DNA from: Trichopria drosophilae
Lineage: Eukaryota; Arthropoda; Insecta; Hymenoptera; Diapriidae
Assembly (NCBI GenBank): GCA_030407085.1
Contig: CM059587.1
Coordinates: 81,233,001-81,297,000 of the forward strand
DNA length: 64,000 nt
Direction of reading: 5' to 3'
A model generated the notes under the pieces. It saw only the letters and a program-made list of their open reading frames with translations, made no database searches and was not told where the DNA came from. Below, piece after piece: positions 22,113-35,220 of the stretch (position 1 is the first letter of the stretch; the number at the start of each line of letters is the position of its first letter). The translations under genes and the position numbers were made by a program.

Positions 22113-22320
22113 CTTAAGTTGATCGTGCAGGCGCTCGTTTCTTTCTGCCAGAGTGCGTCTTTCTTCAACCGGATCGACAATGGACTCGTCCGTGATGAGA
22201 TCCTTGGTGACGTCGCATGCAGGAGTTTCATCCTCACCTTCTTCGCCCTCTTCCTCATTTTCCTCCACGTGATGGTGGAACGGCGTTGTATTCTGCCTGT
22301 CAGCTTCTTCTTGTCGGAGC
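22113..22320 (-). CDS. Moe: Moesin exon: end of coiled coil, acidic linker, start of C-ERMAD
   Basis: This 208-base exon begins with the third base of a split arginine codon and adds 69 codons. It reads from [17 protein letters not shown] through an acidic stretch with many E and D residues (about residues 18-31) to the conserved C-ERMAD start [19 protein letters not shown]. Ezrin and radixin have a proline-rich linker at this place; here it is a HHH plus polyacidic linker, as in insect moesins. The [13 protein letters not shown] segment is part of the helix that masks the FERM domain. Donor GTAAGC, acceptor AAG; the frame joins the previous exon as ...EAA-R-LRQ and the next as QLK-ALK. Confidence 0.96.
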
Positions 22321-22394
22321 CTTAACAAAATTCATACCGTCAATTCAATGCGATACAATAAATTCGACAAAAGTATTGAAAATTATAAACTTAC

Positions 22395-22570
22395 CGAGCA
22401 GCCTCGACCTCTTGCTGCAGCCTCCTGGCTTGGGCGTCCTTCAATTCGACTTCCGACTGAATGCGTTCGACTTCTTTTTGCTTGTCGAAGATCGCTTCCT
22501 CCAGTTTCATTCGCTCCTCTGCTTCCATCTTGTGCGATCTGGATAACTTTTCCATCATTGCCGTCAATTC
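22395..22570 (-). CDS. Moe: Moesin exon: central coiled coil, second part
   Basis: The exon has 58 codons plus two bases (CG) of a split arginine. The peptide from ELTAMMEKLSRSHKMEAEE to RRLQQEVEAA is almost entirely charged and helix-forming with heptad spacing, as expected for the alpha-helical domain that separates FERM and C-ERMAD. Acceptor TTTTAG and donor GTAAGT are canonical. The intron after it is only 74 bases, and the split codon CG-G restores arginine, confirming the junction. Confidence 0.95.
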
Positions 22571-23012
22571 CTAAAATAGCATTAAAATATTTCATTAACC
22601 ACAAAAGTAAACAAATTTCATTTTGTCTTTTTCTTTATTTTTTTCTATGAAGATGAAAATGATAGTCACTTTAGTTTCTATCGAGGAATACGGTTGAAAA
22701 ATCTGCCACAGTTTCCAAAAATTTTTCACTATTAAATTTATAGTTTCGTATAAAAAATTAAAAACATGTCCTATTAGACTTCAAATTGTTACGAAAAATT
22801 TCTTTTAAAAAAGTGTAATTCATAAAAATTATTAGGACATAAAAGAAACTGTCAAAATAAAAAATGTCAGACTGTCAAATGTTGTTAACCCCCTACAAAC
22901 TACGTATTACATTTTCAGTACTGATTTAAAAAAAAACAAAAGAATTCTAATTTCATATTTCAATATTTATGTGAAAATTTAATAATAACAATAAAGAAAA
23001 TTAAAAACTTAC

Positions 23013-23255
23013 CGTCTGACGATCCTCGAGTTCCTTCTTGGCGGCTTGCAATTGTTGAAGTTGTTCCTCCAGGAGTCTGATCATCTCCTGAGCTTCGTTC
23101 AATTCTGTTTGCCTCCTTTCCATTTCCTCAGCCATGGTGCGCAGCCTCTCTTCGTATTCCTGCTGCTTCTTTTCAGCGCGTTCCCTCGCAGCGATTTCCA
23201 GTTTAAGTTTTTCCCGTTGCTTCTTACGAGCATCTTTCTCTTCCTTTGCTTGCGC
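23013..23255 (-). CDS. Moe: Moesin exon: central coiled coil, first part
   Basis: The exon has 81 codons in phase 0 at both ends. It continues from QQMK at the end of the FERM domain into [20 protein letters not shown] and on through [15 protein letters not shown] to KKELEDRQT. The composition (K, E, R, Q and L with heptad hydrophobics) marks the alpha-helical rod. This rod folds on itself as an antiparallel coiled coil in the closed protein. Acceptor TATTAG; donor GTAAGT. It is separated from the FERM exon by a 76-base intron. Confidence 0.97.
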
Positions 23256-23331
23256 CTAATAAAACATTTATTGTTACAATGACAATCGTCACAAATAACA
23301 CTCGTTTATCCTCAGTGAAGTTAATACGAAC

Positions 23332-23661
23332 CTTCATTTGCTGTACGTCGATGGTATCGGGTTTACGCCTGCGCATATAAAGTTCATGATTTCCCATGCA
23401 GAGCGAAAGAATTCGCTTGTTGATCTTGACTCGAGCTGCGAAGAAGACAAAGTCCGGTGCTTTCTTGTCGATTGGTTTGATAATGAACTTTTTGTCGTTG
23501 AATGAAATGTTTCGGATCTCCGACCATGGGAATCCGATTTTTGGGGTCAATTTGTCGTCTTTTTCATAAATGTTCAGACCGAGAGCATCGACTCCCAGCC
23601 AAAGTTCGGTGCTCTTCTTGTTACGGATCTCAAAATAGTTCACTCCGTACATTTCTAGGTC
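23332..23661 (-). CDS. Moe: Moesin exon: end of FERM lobe F2 and lobe F3
   Basis: The exon has 110 codons, phase 0 at both ends. It begins [16 protein letters not shown] and contains the PH/PTB-like lobe F3: [48 protein letters not shown] and the F3 C-terminal helix [21 protein letters not shown]. These blocks are among the most conserved of the ERM family; the basic residues serve phosphoinositide binding and the lobe contacts membrane-protein tails. The donor is the weaker but valid GTTCGT; the acceptor is TTGTAG. The frame joins KIAQ-DLEMY upstream and QQMK-AQAK downstream. Confidence 0.98.
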
Positions 23662-24020
23662 CTACAACAATGTAATTTAGATTTTAGATAGAAATAGTTA
23701 ATATTTAGGTAAAGTGTTAAACACAATCGATTAATAAAAATCGGAATTGAGTTAATTAAGACAACAAAATAGGTTTCTGAAATCTTTTTTACATTAATTC
23801 GTTGCACTTCTGCATGTTTTTATTAGTCCGGTAATAATCTTCAATTTTTAATCATTTGTTTAAAATTACATTTATCCATTTGGATATTTCTTCCACAATT
23901 TTTAATTAAATTTAATCATATAATACAGTGAAATAATATATAGATATTCTTTATCAAGATTCTTTTTTCACTTTAATCGTATAATAACAATAGTCGATGA
24001 CACTTAAAAATGAATTTTAA

Positions 24021-24947
24021 TTAAAGTTATATATGATGTATCACAATTTTTTAAAAAATTTAACTTTCTTTGAATCTTTTAAGTATTTTTGATATACGTT
24101 TGCAATGATGCAAAAAAAATTACACGTTTCAATACCATACGTCAAAAGTTTAGTAACGAGTTAAACTAACCTAACTTAACCTAACCTTGTTACTTAACCT
24201 CATTATTAACGGGTTTTAATAATAAATATTTATAATAATAAATAATAAACTAACCTAACATAACCTGACCTCATTACCTAACCTTATTATTAACGGGTTA
24301 AGCTAACCTAACATAACCTAACCTAAATTATATCGAGGAGGCCATTTTGCAATGTAAATCGTAATATTGACCTCATTATAATAACCTCATTACCTAACCT
24401 CATTATTAACGGGTTAAACTAACATAACCTCATTAGGTTAGGTTATTAACCTCATTATTAACGGGTTAAACTAACATAACCTCATTAGATTAATAGTGAG
24501 GTTAATAACTAACATAACCTCATTAGGTTATGTTATGTTACCTATGTTATGTTACCTAACCTAATGAGGTTATGTTAGTTTAACCCGTTAATAATGAGGT
24601 TAGGTAATGAGGTTATTATAATGAGGTCAATATTACGATTTACATTGCAAAATAGCGTCCTCGATATAATGTAGGTTAGGTTATGTTAGGTTAGTTTAAC
24701 CCGTTAATAATAAGGTCATGTTATGTTAGGTTAGTTTATTATTTATTATTAAAACCTGTTAATAATGAGGTTAAGTAACAAGGTTAGGTTAAGTTAGGTT
24801 AGTTTAACTCGTTACTAAACTTTTGACGTATGGTATTGAAACGTGTAATTTTTTTTGCATCATTGCAAACGTATATAAAAAATACTTAAAAGATTCAAAG
24901 AAAGTTAAATTTTTTAAAAAATTGTGATACATCATATATAACTTTAA
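24021..24947. repeat. 927-bp palindrome rich in TTAGG/CCTAA, flanked by TTAA
   Basis: The left arm begins TTAAAGTTATATATGATG and the right arm ends CATCATATATAACTTTAA. Between them both arms contain many imperfect copies of CCTAA or TTAGG, often as AACCTAACATAACCTAACC, mixed with CATTATTAACGGGTTAAACT. The arms match closely over about 450 bases. TTAGG is the ancestral insect telomere repeat, but the array is interspersed and inverted, so this is not a chromosome end. Confidence 0.85.
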
Positions 24948-26163
24948 AACGACAAAATTTGTGACTAAATTACGATTTAATTTACAAAATGGCGCTATTG
25001 ATACAAATTTGTTGTTTTTTTTTTCCATTTGACTTCGAAAAGTTGAACACCAGACAATATTGCATTTTTTTTAAATTTCGGTCAGCCATATTGGATCCGC
25101 CATGTTGAATTTCTGAAATTTAATAACAGATTTGTATTCAGCGACTTCAAAAACAATCTACACGGGCATATTCATCAAAATACACAATATAGAGGATTAA
25201 TTACAGTTTACTGAAAAAATTTTCGCTTTTTTCCACGTTTTTTTTTTCGTTTAAGTTAAAAAATGGAATGTTATATCGAAAAACAGAGTTCAGATTCGTA
25301 AAGAGCATACCCCAAAACTATAGGAAACTTATAACAATATCTCAAAGATATTCATAAATTTATGGAGGATGAAAAAGTAGTGACAAATTTGTAGTTTAAA
25401 AAGAAACGAGTTAAACTAACCTAACATAACCTAATCTCATTACCTAACCTCATTAGGTTAGATTATGTTAGGTTAGTTTGACCCGTTAATAATGAGGTTA
25501 GGTAATGAGGTTAGGTTATGTTAGGTTAGTTTAACCCGTCTCGTTTCAAACTACAAATTTGCCAACGCTTTTTCATCCTCCGTAAATTTATGAATATCTA
25601 TGAGATATTGTTATGAAATATAAGTTTCCTATAATTTTTGGGTATGCCCTTTTGCGAACATGAAGTTCGTTTTTCGATATCACGTTCCATTTTTTAAATA
25701 TGGCCACTTAAACGAAATAAAAAATATGGAAAAAGGCGAAAACTTTTTAGTAAACTGTAATTTTTATTTAAGATGTTCCTGAATCGTATCAAACCTCAGA
25801 ATCCTGTGGCATAATGATCTTTACTAAATGTTGGTCAATATTACGATTTAAATTGCAAAATGGCATCCTCAAAATAGCGCTATTGACATAATTTTATTAA
25901 AATATTTCTTCTATCTTGTGTATTTTGATGTATATGTCCGCGTAAATTGTTTTTTAAGTCGCTGAATACAAATCTGTTATTAGATTTTAGAAATTCAACA
26001 TGGCGGATCAAATATGGCTGTCCGAAATTTAAAAAAGAAAATTAATATTGTCTGGTGTTCGGCATATTGAAGTTTTCGAAGTTAAAACGAAAATAACCAA
26101 TAAATTTGTATCAATAGCGACATTTTGTAAATGAAATCTTAATTTAGTCACAAATTTTGTCGT
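24948..26163. repeat. 1.2-kb palindrome with a second TTAGG-like core
   Basis: The left arm starts ACGACAAAATTTGTGACTAA; the right arm ends TTAGTCACAAATTTTGTCGT. The centre near 25480 again carries CCTAACATAACC / GGTTATGTTAGG blocks. The arms include the paired motif GCCATATTGGATCCGCCAT (25085-25104), mirrored by GGCGGATCAAATATGGC on the right. Confidence 0.8.
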
Positions 26164-26246
26164 TAAAGGGATGAAACGGGTTAAACTAAACATAACCTAA
26201 CCTAATAGAAGAATACTCAACAAAACTCCATATAATATTTCCCGTT

Positions 26247-26725
26247 CTTATTTCGTTTCACCCTTTTCATGCCAAACGGCCATCATCTTTTCCTGTTTTT
26301 CAAGTGAATATTTATGGCCGAATCCAATATGGCGGCTTTTACGCGTATTTTTTTTTTATTGTATTTTATGTTTTTAGTTCATGACATTTACTTTTTCAAT
26401 AGATTTCTTATATTTATCTCAGTTTGATATCGATTATGAAGGAAAATAGAATATTTTCCACTATTTTTAATTTGATATCGGCCATTTTGAATTTTGATAT
26501 TCTGCGTCGCTTAAATTTTAGTTATGGTGTAAATTGTTTTTTGTAAATTGGCCGCCATTTTGAAAAATCAATCGCCATCGAACAAAACTAATAGCAGATT
26601 TGAAAGGTACGGACAAAAATACGCCAGAAAAATGATTTTGACATTTTTTACTTATTACACAGATAAATATTCACTTGAAATATATGAAAAAATTATGGCC
26701 TTTTGGTATGAAAAGGGATAAAACA
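26247..26725. repeat. About 480-bp foldback repeat
   Basis: TTTCACCCTTTTCATGCCAAA and TTTTTCAAGTGAATATTTAT on the left are mirrored by ATAAATATTCACTTGAAA and TTTGGTATGAAAAGGGATAAA on the right. Several ATGGCGGC / GCCGCCAT motifs lie inside. Confidence 0.7.
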
Positions 26726-28774
26726 TCGGTTTTTTACTTTTTATTTTGGAGTTCCTTTCCTTTCAGTCTCACAGATACAAATTTTAAAAATAATTACTGT
26801 GAATTCGAATCGTTTCTTATTGTTAAATGTCATGAAATTTTCTTTTTACTGAGCAAAAAACATTTTTTTTTTTACCTTTTTTAAATTATATTTCACAATT
26901 AATAAAAGAAAAGTCTGTTCTAATATAAAGCATTTTAAAGTAGGTTTATTCATTTATGAAATAAAAAAAAATGTTGAATTTACTTTGACCATTTAAAAGT
27001 TACAACATTTTGTTATAAAAAAGAAAATAAAAATTGAGTAAAAATTGTTTTTTTATTCAAATTCTCGGAGTTTTTTCCATTTTCATGCTTTTAAGTCGCG
27101 TTTGGGCTTATGTTGTTTCATTTTTCATGCTTGCTAAAATACGTTTCGAAACGCAAATAATAATTCAATGAAAAAAACAAAATTTTTTCTTAAAATTTTC
27201 ATGATTTTTTTGTTTCTTAGATTGATTTTTTTATGTAATTTTTCATTTTTTGATGCTATATTCAGTTTATGTTACTAAAGTACCTTAAATATTATTAATA
27301 AACAATAAATATATAAAGATTTGTTTCGTTAGAAAAAATGTTTTTAAATAAGGTTTCCTTTTTTACAACAACTTTCTGTTTCTTCTTTTAAACTGTTGGA
27401 TATTAGTGGCACTTATCAATATTGTGTTATTTTCACGATATACTCAAGGAATAGAATTAGAAATTGTATAAGAAAACACGCAAGAAACAAGAAAAAATTA
27501 TAAAAACCAAAGATTTTAAGGGATTTAAAATTAAAAATAGCTTTTTTCTCATCAAAAACAGAAAAATATAAAATGAAATTTTTGGTAATCTGCACGTATA
27601 TTTATATATAAATCCTGAAAATCTGTCGTAAAATCCAAATAAAATCGGTAAAAATTACGTAAATACCTTTAAAAATTTAGAGTTTTTAAAAAAAGTAATT
27701 TTTTAATTTTCAAATTTTGTAAAAATCAACAAAATACACGCGACTTGAAAGCTTAAAAATTGAGGGTCCGAATAAAATATTTGCAAAATCATCTTTGTTG
27801 ACAAAATCTTCAGTAATTCATAAAAAAATTGTTTACGAATATTTAAACAAAATTGTTCCTTTGTTTTTCATGTACAATAACATATTTCATCAGAAAGATA
27901 ATAACATTCCTTCGGTTTGTCTTCATGATATTTATTCGGCCTTTACTTACGAAACTGGCCAACTATTAGTTTAGTTTTAGGGTTAAATTCTTCTAATTTC
28001 ATAAATTAATACATCTGGAAAAAACGGTAACTAGGAGGACTTTTTCGTTAAACTTATTCGAAATTCACCGTGATTATAGTGTTTTAGAGGTATCATCTAT
28101 TTCCGACTGAATTTTACAATTTTTTCCATTATTTTTTTATTTCCATCGAAACAGAATTATTATTTTATAAAATTAATTTTTTTATTATTGTTTTTATAAA
28201 AGGACCAACATTAATCAAGAATTAATCTTATAATTATTCGTATCTTCTATTTGTTTGCCATTATAAAACTTTTGTAAAGCTTCTAATTTAGTTAGGTTAG
28301 GTTAAGTTAGTTGTTTACAAACAAAAATGATTGCCTAATAACTAGTACATATTATTCCATTTTTATACAAGATTCAAAGTACCAAAGTATTTTTAAAATC
28401 ATCAAAACGTAAAGTTTGACATAACATTTTGACGTGTGAAGTAAAATTACGCATTATTTTCCGTTTTTACACTTCTATACTTTTTTAATTCTCTGTACAT
28501 TCACATACTTGGCATCGAACTATAAATTATTAAATATCTGTGCAGAGGGTGGTAAAAAGTGATGCAAACACAAAAATTCTTAAAAATTCTATATGGTTTC
28601 ATTCCTTTTCAAACGCCCTTCAATAATTCCACAAATAACATTTAGAGTATTTAAAAGGGATAACATAATGGAGATACAAACCATTTTTGGAAAACGAATT
28701 TTTAATCATATTTCGATTAAAAATTTGATACATTTTCGCATACATTCATGGAAAATTTAATTTGGACAACACTT

Positions 28775-29472
28775 TTAAACCTTTGAGACCCATAATAACG
28801 TCATTTTCTACATCCTTAGATCATATTTTCCAATTTATACGTAATATTTCATTTTTTTTTTGTTTTTAATGTTGTAAGGGTTTATACTTATTAGTCTAAC
28901 AATACTTTTAATTATTTTACTCTATCTACTTTTGTTGTAAACAAATTAACAATAAAAACGCCAGATTCTTTATAACTATTTCAATTCTGAAGAAATTCAG
29001 CAATTATGTTGTATTTTCAAGTACTTTTTTAATGTTGTTGATTAAAAATCCGGTGTCAGTTTTTCGAAATTCCAAATGGAGGATCCAATATGGCGGACAA
29101 TAGTTTAAAAAGTTTAGTTGTTTCAGTAAATTAGTACGCTGGAGGTTTTCGGAGTATCTTATTACTAACTTGGTGTTATTTTCTTCAAATTCAAAATGGC
29201 AGATCTAATATGGCGGACAAAATTTTTAGCAAAGCTCGTGGGAATCAATACTTGTTCGTTTTTTGGAATTTTAATCGATATGACAGATACATTTTTCAGA
29301 AACATTTAATATATTTTTAACATTGTACTAATTGTCACAAATTTCTCTGAATTATTTTACGTATTATCAGCGGCCATTTTGAATCCGCTACTTTCGAAAA
29401 ACTAACACTATAAGGCCCATACATTTTACAGAAATCATTCAATCCCTAGAATTGCGGGTCTCAAAGGATTAA
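28775..29472. mobile_element. piggyBac-type MITE, TTTGAGACC family
   Basis: The 698-bp element starts TTAAACCTTTGAGACCC and ends GGGTCTCAAAGGATTAA, with TTAA at both outer ends. Inside are inverted blocks (GTGTCAGTTTTTCGAAA against TTTCGAAAAACTAACAC) and two paired ATGGC motifs at 29075-29100 and 29193-29218. No transposase frame. Confidence 0.75.
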
Positions 29473-30217
29473 TGATGACAAACATCGGAAAATACAAACA
29501 TGGAGGCAATAAACAGTTGAAAAAATGACACAAAAATAATAAGCAGGGTTTTAACGTGTCAAAACCATTAAACTTTCACTCGTATTTACATCGATTAAGT
29601 ATAATATTTCTCCACGTACCCCAATAACATGCGTCAGTTACCCTGTAATGAAAATGCTCTTCAATCTATAACTACTTGACTTGTTTTTGTTCTTAAATAC
29701 AAAATATAAGATGGAAACTAGTGTAAAATTACATACGATTTTTGTGATAAAAAATTTGGTCCCCCCCTTTTTTTTTAATGAAAATACAGTTAAATGTAAT
29801 ATCGAAAAAATAAAAGAATAACAACATGAAACTTTAAATTACTAACGGACTTCAAGATAATAAAATTGCGATTAAATAAATGATTTTCTTGCTAATAATC
29901 GAAAATTAGTAACGGCAGTCTTGATGGTGGTAAGAAAACAAAATGGCTTGACAGTTTTTTCACTTTCATATAAAAAATAGTCAGTAAAGAAATCTTTTTT
30001 GGCGTAAAAAACGTTTTCCAACACGAAACTATAAAATGTACTAACTAAAAAGTCAGTCTTGAACTTAGCTGCTTCAAAGGATCCCAATTACTACATTCAA
30101 ATTCGTACATTTTATTATATTTTTTAGAAAAATCGTTATTTTTGAAACGTACGACCTTTTCGATTTTGAGATCGTAATATTTCGCCTTCTCGCAATATAA
30201 AAATTTTGATAATGTAC

Positions 30218-30490
30218 CTGAGCAATTTTTAAGTATTCCATCATGGCATCTTCACGGGGCATTCCTTTGTGTTCCTGCCACCAGTTGGTAATCGAAGTTT
30301 CCCATTCTTCTTTGCTCATCTTATGCTGGTCCATAACACGCTCGGGAAGCAACTTGTCCTTTGCCAAAAATCCAGCATGATGGATGGATTTTTGGTAATC
30401 TCCATAGCGTGCTTGCACGGCGTATGAACCAAGCAAGACCGATGTTTCAGGTGGACAATAGGTTTCGTCGCTTATAATGGCGTTTTTCAC
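30218..30490 (-). CDS. Moe: Moesin exon: FERM lobe F2
   Basis: The exon has 91 codons in phase 0. It begins [20 protein letters not shown] and continues through [30 protein letters not shown] and NWWQEHKG to MMEYLKIAQ. This is the all-helical acyl-CoA-binding-protein-like lobe F2 of the FERM domain. The motif CPPETSVLL and the helix ending EYLKIAQ are diagnostic for ERM proteins. Acceptor TTATAG, donor GTACAT. It joins FYLQ-VKNA upstream and KIAQ-DLEM downstream. Confidence 0.98.
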
Positions 30491-31529
30491 CTATAAAAAT
30501 ACAGAACAATCCCATACAAAAAATGTTTTTAATGATCAGTAATAACTACGAGCTAACAGTTTCATAAAATCTTAATTTTCTACTAAAATATGTTGCTCGA
30601 CTGTGCAGAATAAAACAGAAAGAATAATTTACTTGATTTTTTAATTTGCATTCAGGTTGTTTTATTATTTGAAAGCTGCAAAGATACAAAATTTAGAAAA
30701 TACCCTTAAATTAATTGAAAAATGTTGAACTAAAAATAAGGCAGTAAAAATTAAAACGTTAACAAAAAATGTTCTAAATGTATTCTATAATTAAGAACAT
30801 TTCTATTTTCGAACTAATTGGTAGTTTTAGTCAACAAATTAAGTGCATGTATTTCTAAATTGGATTCGTTTGTTTTTCAAGTAAGAAAAACAACTTTTAT
30901 CATATAATTTTTTTCAGTGATCGTTTTAAAAAGTCAATGTTTATTTTATAATCAAGCAAACTATTAATGAATTTAAAAGGTGTTTTTTAATTACTACTAA
31001 ATGACTGTACTATATAAAATTGAAAAGTAGTCACAAATATTAATGGTAAAAATATTGTTATATTTGTATTAGTTAGTTACTTTAGTAATGGCACGGAATT
31101 AACTCCCTGTAGCCATCCATAATATATACATAATAATGTTTACAGCATTGATGAAGTAATATAGGCGAATACAATAAAAGTATTACTAATCTTTTAGTGC
31201 AAATAGTTGAAATGCCCAACATTAACTAAAACATGAGATTTTTATTTAATTATAAAATGCTAATTTAGTTACTTTTACTACTTTAACCATAGTGATAATT
31301 TTGTTAAAGAATTCCTTTTTTAGTTTTTTTTTACAATGTTTATTAAAGTAAACAAAATAGCTACTTTTACTTAAATTATACCTTACGTTACAAGTTCTTA
31401 AAAATTAGTCAAACTACTAAATTTAATTTCAACTTATAGATTCTTACACCATTTTAAGATAATTACTGTTATTGATAAAATGCAGTTAAATTGTAATAGT
31501 TAAAAGTGGTTCAATTTATCGCGATTCTT

Positions 31530-34500
31530 TTAACCCATTAACGCCGGGAAGGACACATTTCCCGCTTCAATTTCAAACAAGTATTTCGTATGAAAATTAA
31601 AGTTCAACAAAATTGAAATGTTTGTGTCTTGTTATTATCGAGATCGCTCATTTCAATGGTGTTGCCAAAATTGAACTATTTTAATAACAAAATGAAATAT
31701 AGCGATTTAAATGCCTAAAAAGTGCAAAAAATTCGGTATACTTTTTTATAAAACATTTCTTTCGCATCGAAACAGTATTTCCCGGCACAAATTTCTTTCG
31801 CTAGAAGTGAAGAAAATAGTTGTAGTATTAAACTATATTTTTAAAATATTAAAAAACTAACATCATGATTACAAAATGGCGACCCCAGTGAAAATTTTCT
31901 TTTTAAAACTTAACAAATTTTTTTCAAAAAAACTGCAAACTTTAAAAAAAATGTGTCAAGACCGATAATTTCTTAGAATGTGTCAATGAATGTTCTCAAT
32001 TTTTCGGAATGTATTGATTAAATTAGTTATTTTTCGAATATTAAAAAAATCGAAATGTTGAAAAAATTCATTTCAAAAATCTGAAATAAATTGAGAGTAA
32101 TCTTTTACTAAATTTAAGATATTTTTGTTCTAAGGAGATTTTCTCTAAAATTTATAGTTTTTGAGAAACAAAATTATTAATCATTTCTAGATTTCAAGAA
32201 TAATAATTTATTTTGTCGAAAACTATAGACTTCAAACAAAAATTTCCATCGAATGAAAATATCTTAGAATTTGTCAAAGAATACACTAAAATGTTTTTAT
32301 ATTTTTTAATAGTTTTTAAAAATTTCCTTTTTTCGAAAATTTAAAAAGTAAAAAATGGTATAAATACATTCTGGAAAAAATTGGACACTCTTTGATACAT
32401 TCTAAGACTTTTTTATTCTTAGAAAATGTTGTCTAAAATTTATAGTTTTCATGAAAAAAATTGGTTAACTTTTAAAAAGAAATTACTCATTTTTTGATCA
32501 TGATGTTATTTTGTTAATATTTTAAAAAGATATCTTAATACCACAACTATTTTTTTCATCTTTAGTGAAGGAATTTTGTGACAGAAAATACTCTTACGAT
32601 GTGAAAAAAATGTTTCATTCAAAAGTATAACCGATTTTTTCCGTGTTTTTACATTTAAATCGCAATATTTATTTTTCTTAAACAATAAGATACATCCCTT
32701 TCAAATCTAATATTTAGAAAATTATCTATTTTTGTTCTTCCTTTCTATTAATAGTATAGTAACAGTAGTAAAAGTTATTTGTACAATTTTTTGTATGGGA
32801 AAATTATTACTTGCGATTGGTAATTAAAAATAATAATTCTTATTTCCTATTCACTTTTCAGCTTCATCTAAATCTGGTTATAAATATTCACTTTTTATGT
32901 AAAAAAAGAATAATTTTAAATAATTACAATTAATGTTTTCTCAATATCTTTGTAAAATAAATCTGATTCGTCTAGATTTTCTGATTTCAGAAGAGAAAGT
33001 TTTAAAACAATTGTATTAATTATTTTTTCATTTAAAATTAAAAATAATTCTACAATTTAAAACAAAAATGTTATTTTCGTATTACTTCTGAAAAAAACTA
33101 ATTTGTAATTAGTCTGGTACTAAATATCACTATTTGACTACAAACATTATCTTTCAATTTTGTGAAATTATTGTAATATCAAATGCTGGTTATGTGATTG
33201 GAAACTCGGAAACGAGAACACACACGCGGATTGATACTATAACTGGCTAGTTCCGTGGAATATTAACCAATCAGAGGTCTTAGATTAACGATGATCATCT
33301 GTTGTTTTTGCTGATTGTAAGAAACATCATCGCAATCGTGCAAATCTGTATTTTTTGCAAAAGTCGTCGGGCAACCTGATTTAAATAACGTGGTCTTGAT
33401 TCAATTAAATTTATATTTTCCACGTTTTAAAATTTCGTTTTTTTTATATTTCTAAGTTAGTAAACTTCATAATTTGTGTAATTTTAAACTTAAAAATGTT
33501 TCAATTCATATTTATTTCTTTTTTTAAGTTTACATCTTTGCGTGCGTCGCATTATCAGTTTTTAAGATATTAGAAAATGCTGTTTTGTTATTTCTTTTAT
33601 TAGTTTAGCATTTATTAATATAAATTATTAATGCTGAGATAGTATTGAAACTACATAAATTAACCCATTAACGTTGGAAAGGACGCTTTTTGCACTTCAA
33701 TTTCAATTAAGTATTTCGTATGAAAATCGAATAACAAAATTGAAAAGTATCTTTCTGTTTACAAGGTGCCTCCTTTCAATGACGTTTTCAAAATTGAGCT
33801 ACCATAATTAGAAAATTAAATATCACGATTTAAATATAAAAAAAAACGCAAAAAATCACACTTTTGAATAAAACATTTTTTATCATCGAATGAGTATTTG
33901 CGGTCACAAAATTCCTTCACTAAAGATGAAAAGAAAATGGTAGTATTAAGATATATTTTTAAAATATTAACAAAATAACATCGTGATCAAAAAATGACGA
34001 CGGCAGTGAGTAATTTCTTTTCAAAAGTTAACAAATTTTTTCCATGAAAACTATAAACTTTAGACAACATTTTCTAAGAATAAAAATGTCTTAGAATGTA
34101 TCAAAGAACTCCCAATTTTTTTCAGAATGTATTTATACCATTTTTTATTTTTTAAATTTTCAAAAAAACGAAATTTTTAAAAACTATTAAAAAATATGAA
34201 AACATTTTAGTGTATTCTTTGACAAATTCTAAGATATTTTCATTCGATGGAAAATTTTGTTTGAAGTCTATAGTTTTCGGCAAAATAAATTATTATTCTT
34301 GAAATCTAGAAATGATTAATAATTTTGTTTCTCAAAAACTATAAATTTTAGAGAAAATCTCCTTAGAACAAAAATATCTTAAATTTAGTAAAAGATTACT
34401 CTGAATTTATTTCAGATTTTTGAAATGAATTTTTTCAACATTTCGATTTTTTTAATTTTCGAAAAATAACTAATTTAATCAATACATTCCGAAAAATTGA

Positions 34501-34965
34501 GAATATTTATAGACACATTCTAAGACATTTTTGGTCTTGGCCCATGTTTTTTAGAGTTTGCAGTTTTCATGAAAAAATTTGTTAAGTTTTAAAAAGAAAA
34601 TTTTCACTGGGGTCGCCATTTTGTAATCATGATGTTAGTTTTTTAATATTTTAAAAATATAGTTTAATACTACAACTATTTTCTTCACTTCTAGCGAAAG
34701 AAATTTGTGCCGGGAAATACTATTTCGATGAGAAAAAAATGTTTTATAAAAAAGTATACCGAATTTTTTGCACTTTTTAGGCATTTAAATCGCTATATTT
34801 CATTTTGTTATTAAGATAGTTCAATTTTGGCAACACCATTGAAATGAGCGATCTCGATAATAACAAGATACAAACATTTCAATTTTGTTGAACTTTAATT
34901 TTCATACGAAATACTTGATTGAAATTGAAGCGGGAAATGTGTCCTTCCCGGCGTTAATGGGTTAA
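31530..34965. mobile_element. Foldback or piggyBac-type element with CCCATTAACG ends
   Basis: The left end TTAACCCATTAACGCCGGGA and right end TCCCGGCGTTAATGGGTTAA are exact inverted repeats flanked by TTAA. A second, diverged left end of the same family starts at 33660 (TTAACCCATTAACGTTGG) and a solitary right end lies at 36399-36402 and before, so at least two family members are nested here. No transposase frame; the longest frames are short and AT-driven. Confidence 0.7.
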
Positions 34966-35220
34966 AAGGATCGCGATAAATTGAACCACTTTTAACTATT
35001 ACAATTTAATTGCATTTTATCAATAACAGTAATTATCTAATTAAAAATCTATTTGACTAATTTTTAAGAACTTGTAATGTAACGTATAATTTAATTAAAA
35101 GTAACTACTTTGTTTACTTTAATAAACATTGTAAAAAAAAAAAGCTAAAAAAGGAATTCTCTAACAAAATTATATTTAGTACAACAAAAGTCATTGTAGC
35201 CTAACAAGTTATCACTATGG

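Larger units (their letters stand above)
23662..30217 (-). other. Moesin intron (6.6 kb) with telomere-like palindromes
   Basis: It contains three neighbouring foldback repeats between 24021 and 26725 and a piggyBac-type MITE at 28775-29472. From about 26730 to 28770 and from 29473 to 30217 nothing beyond AT-rich sequence was seen. Confidence 0.85.

Noticed and set aside
22119..22650. Plus-strand frames opposite the moesin coiled-coil exons
   Set aside because: They are antisense shadows of well-supported moesin exons.
24160..24830. True telomere or subtelomere
   Set aside because: CCTAA/TTAGG units are imperfect, in both orientations, and lie inside an intron of a conserved gene.
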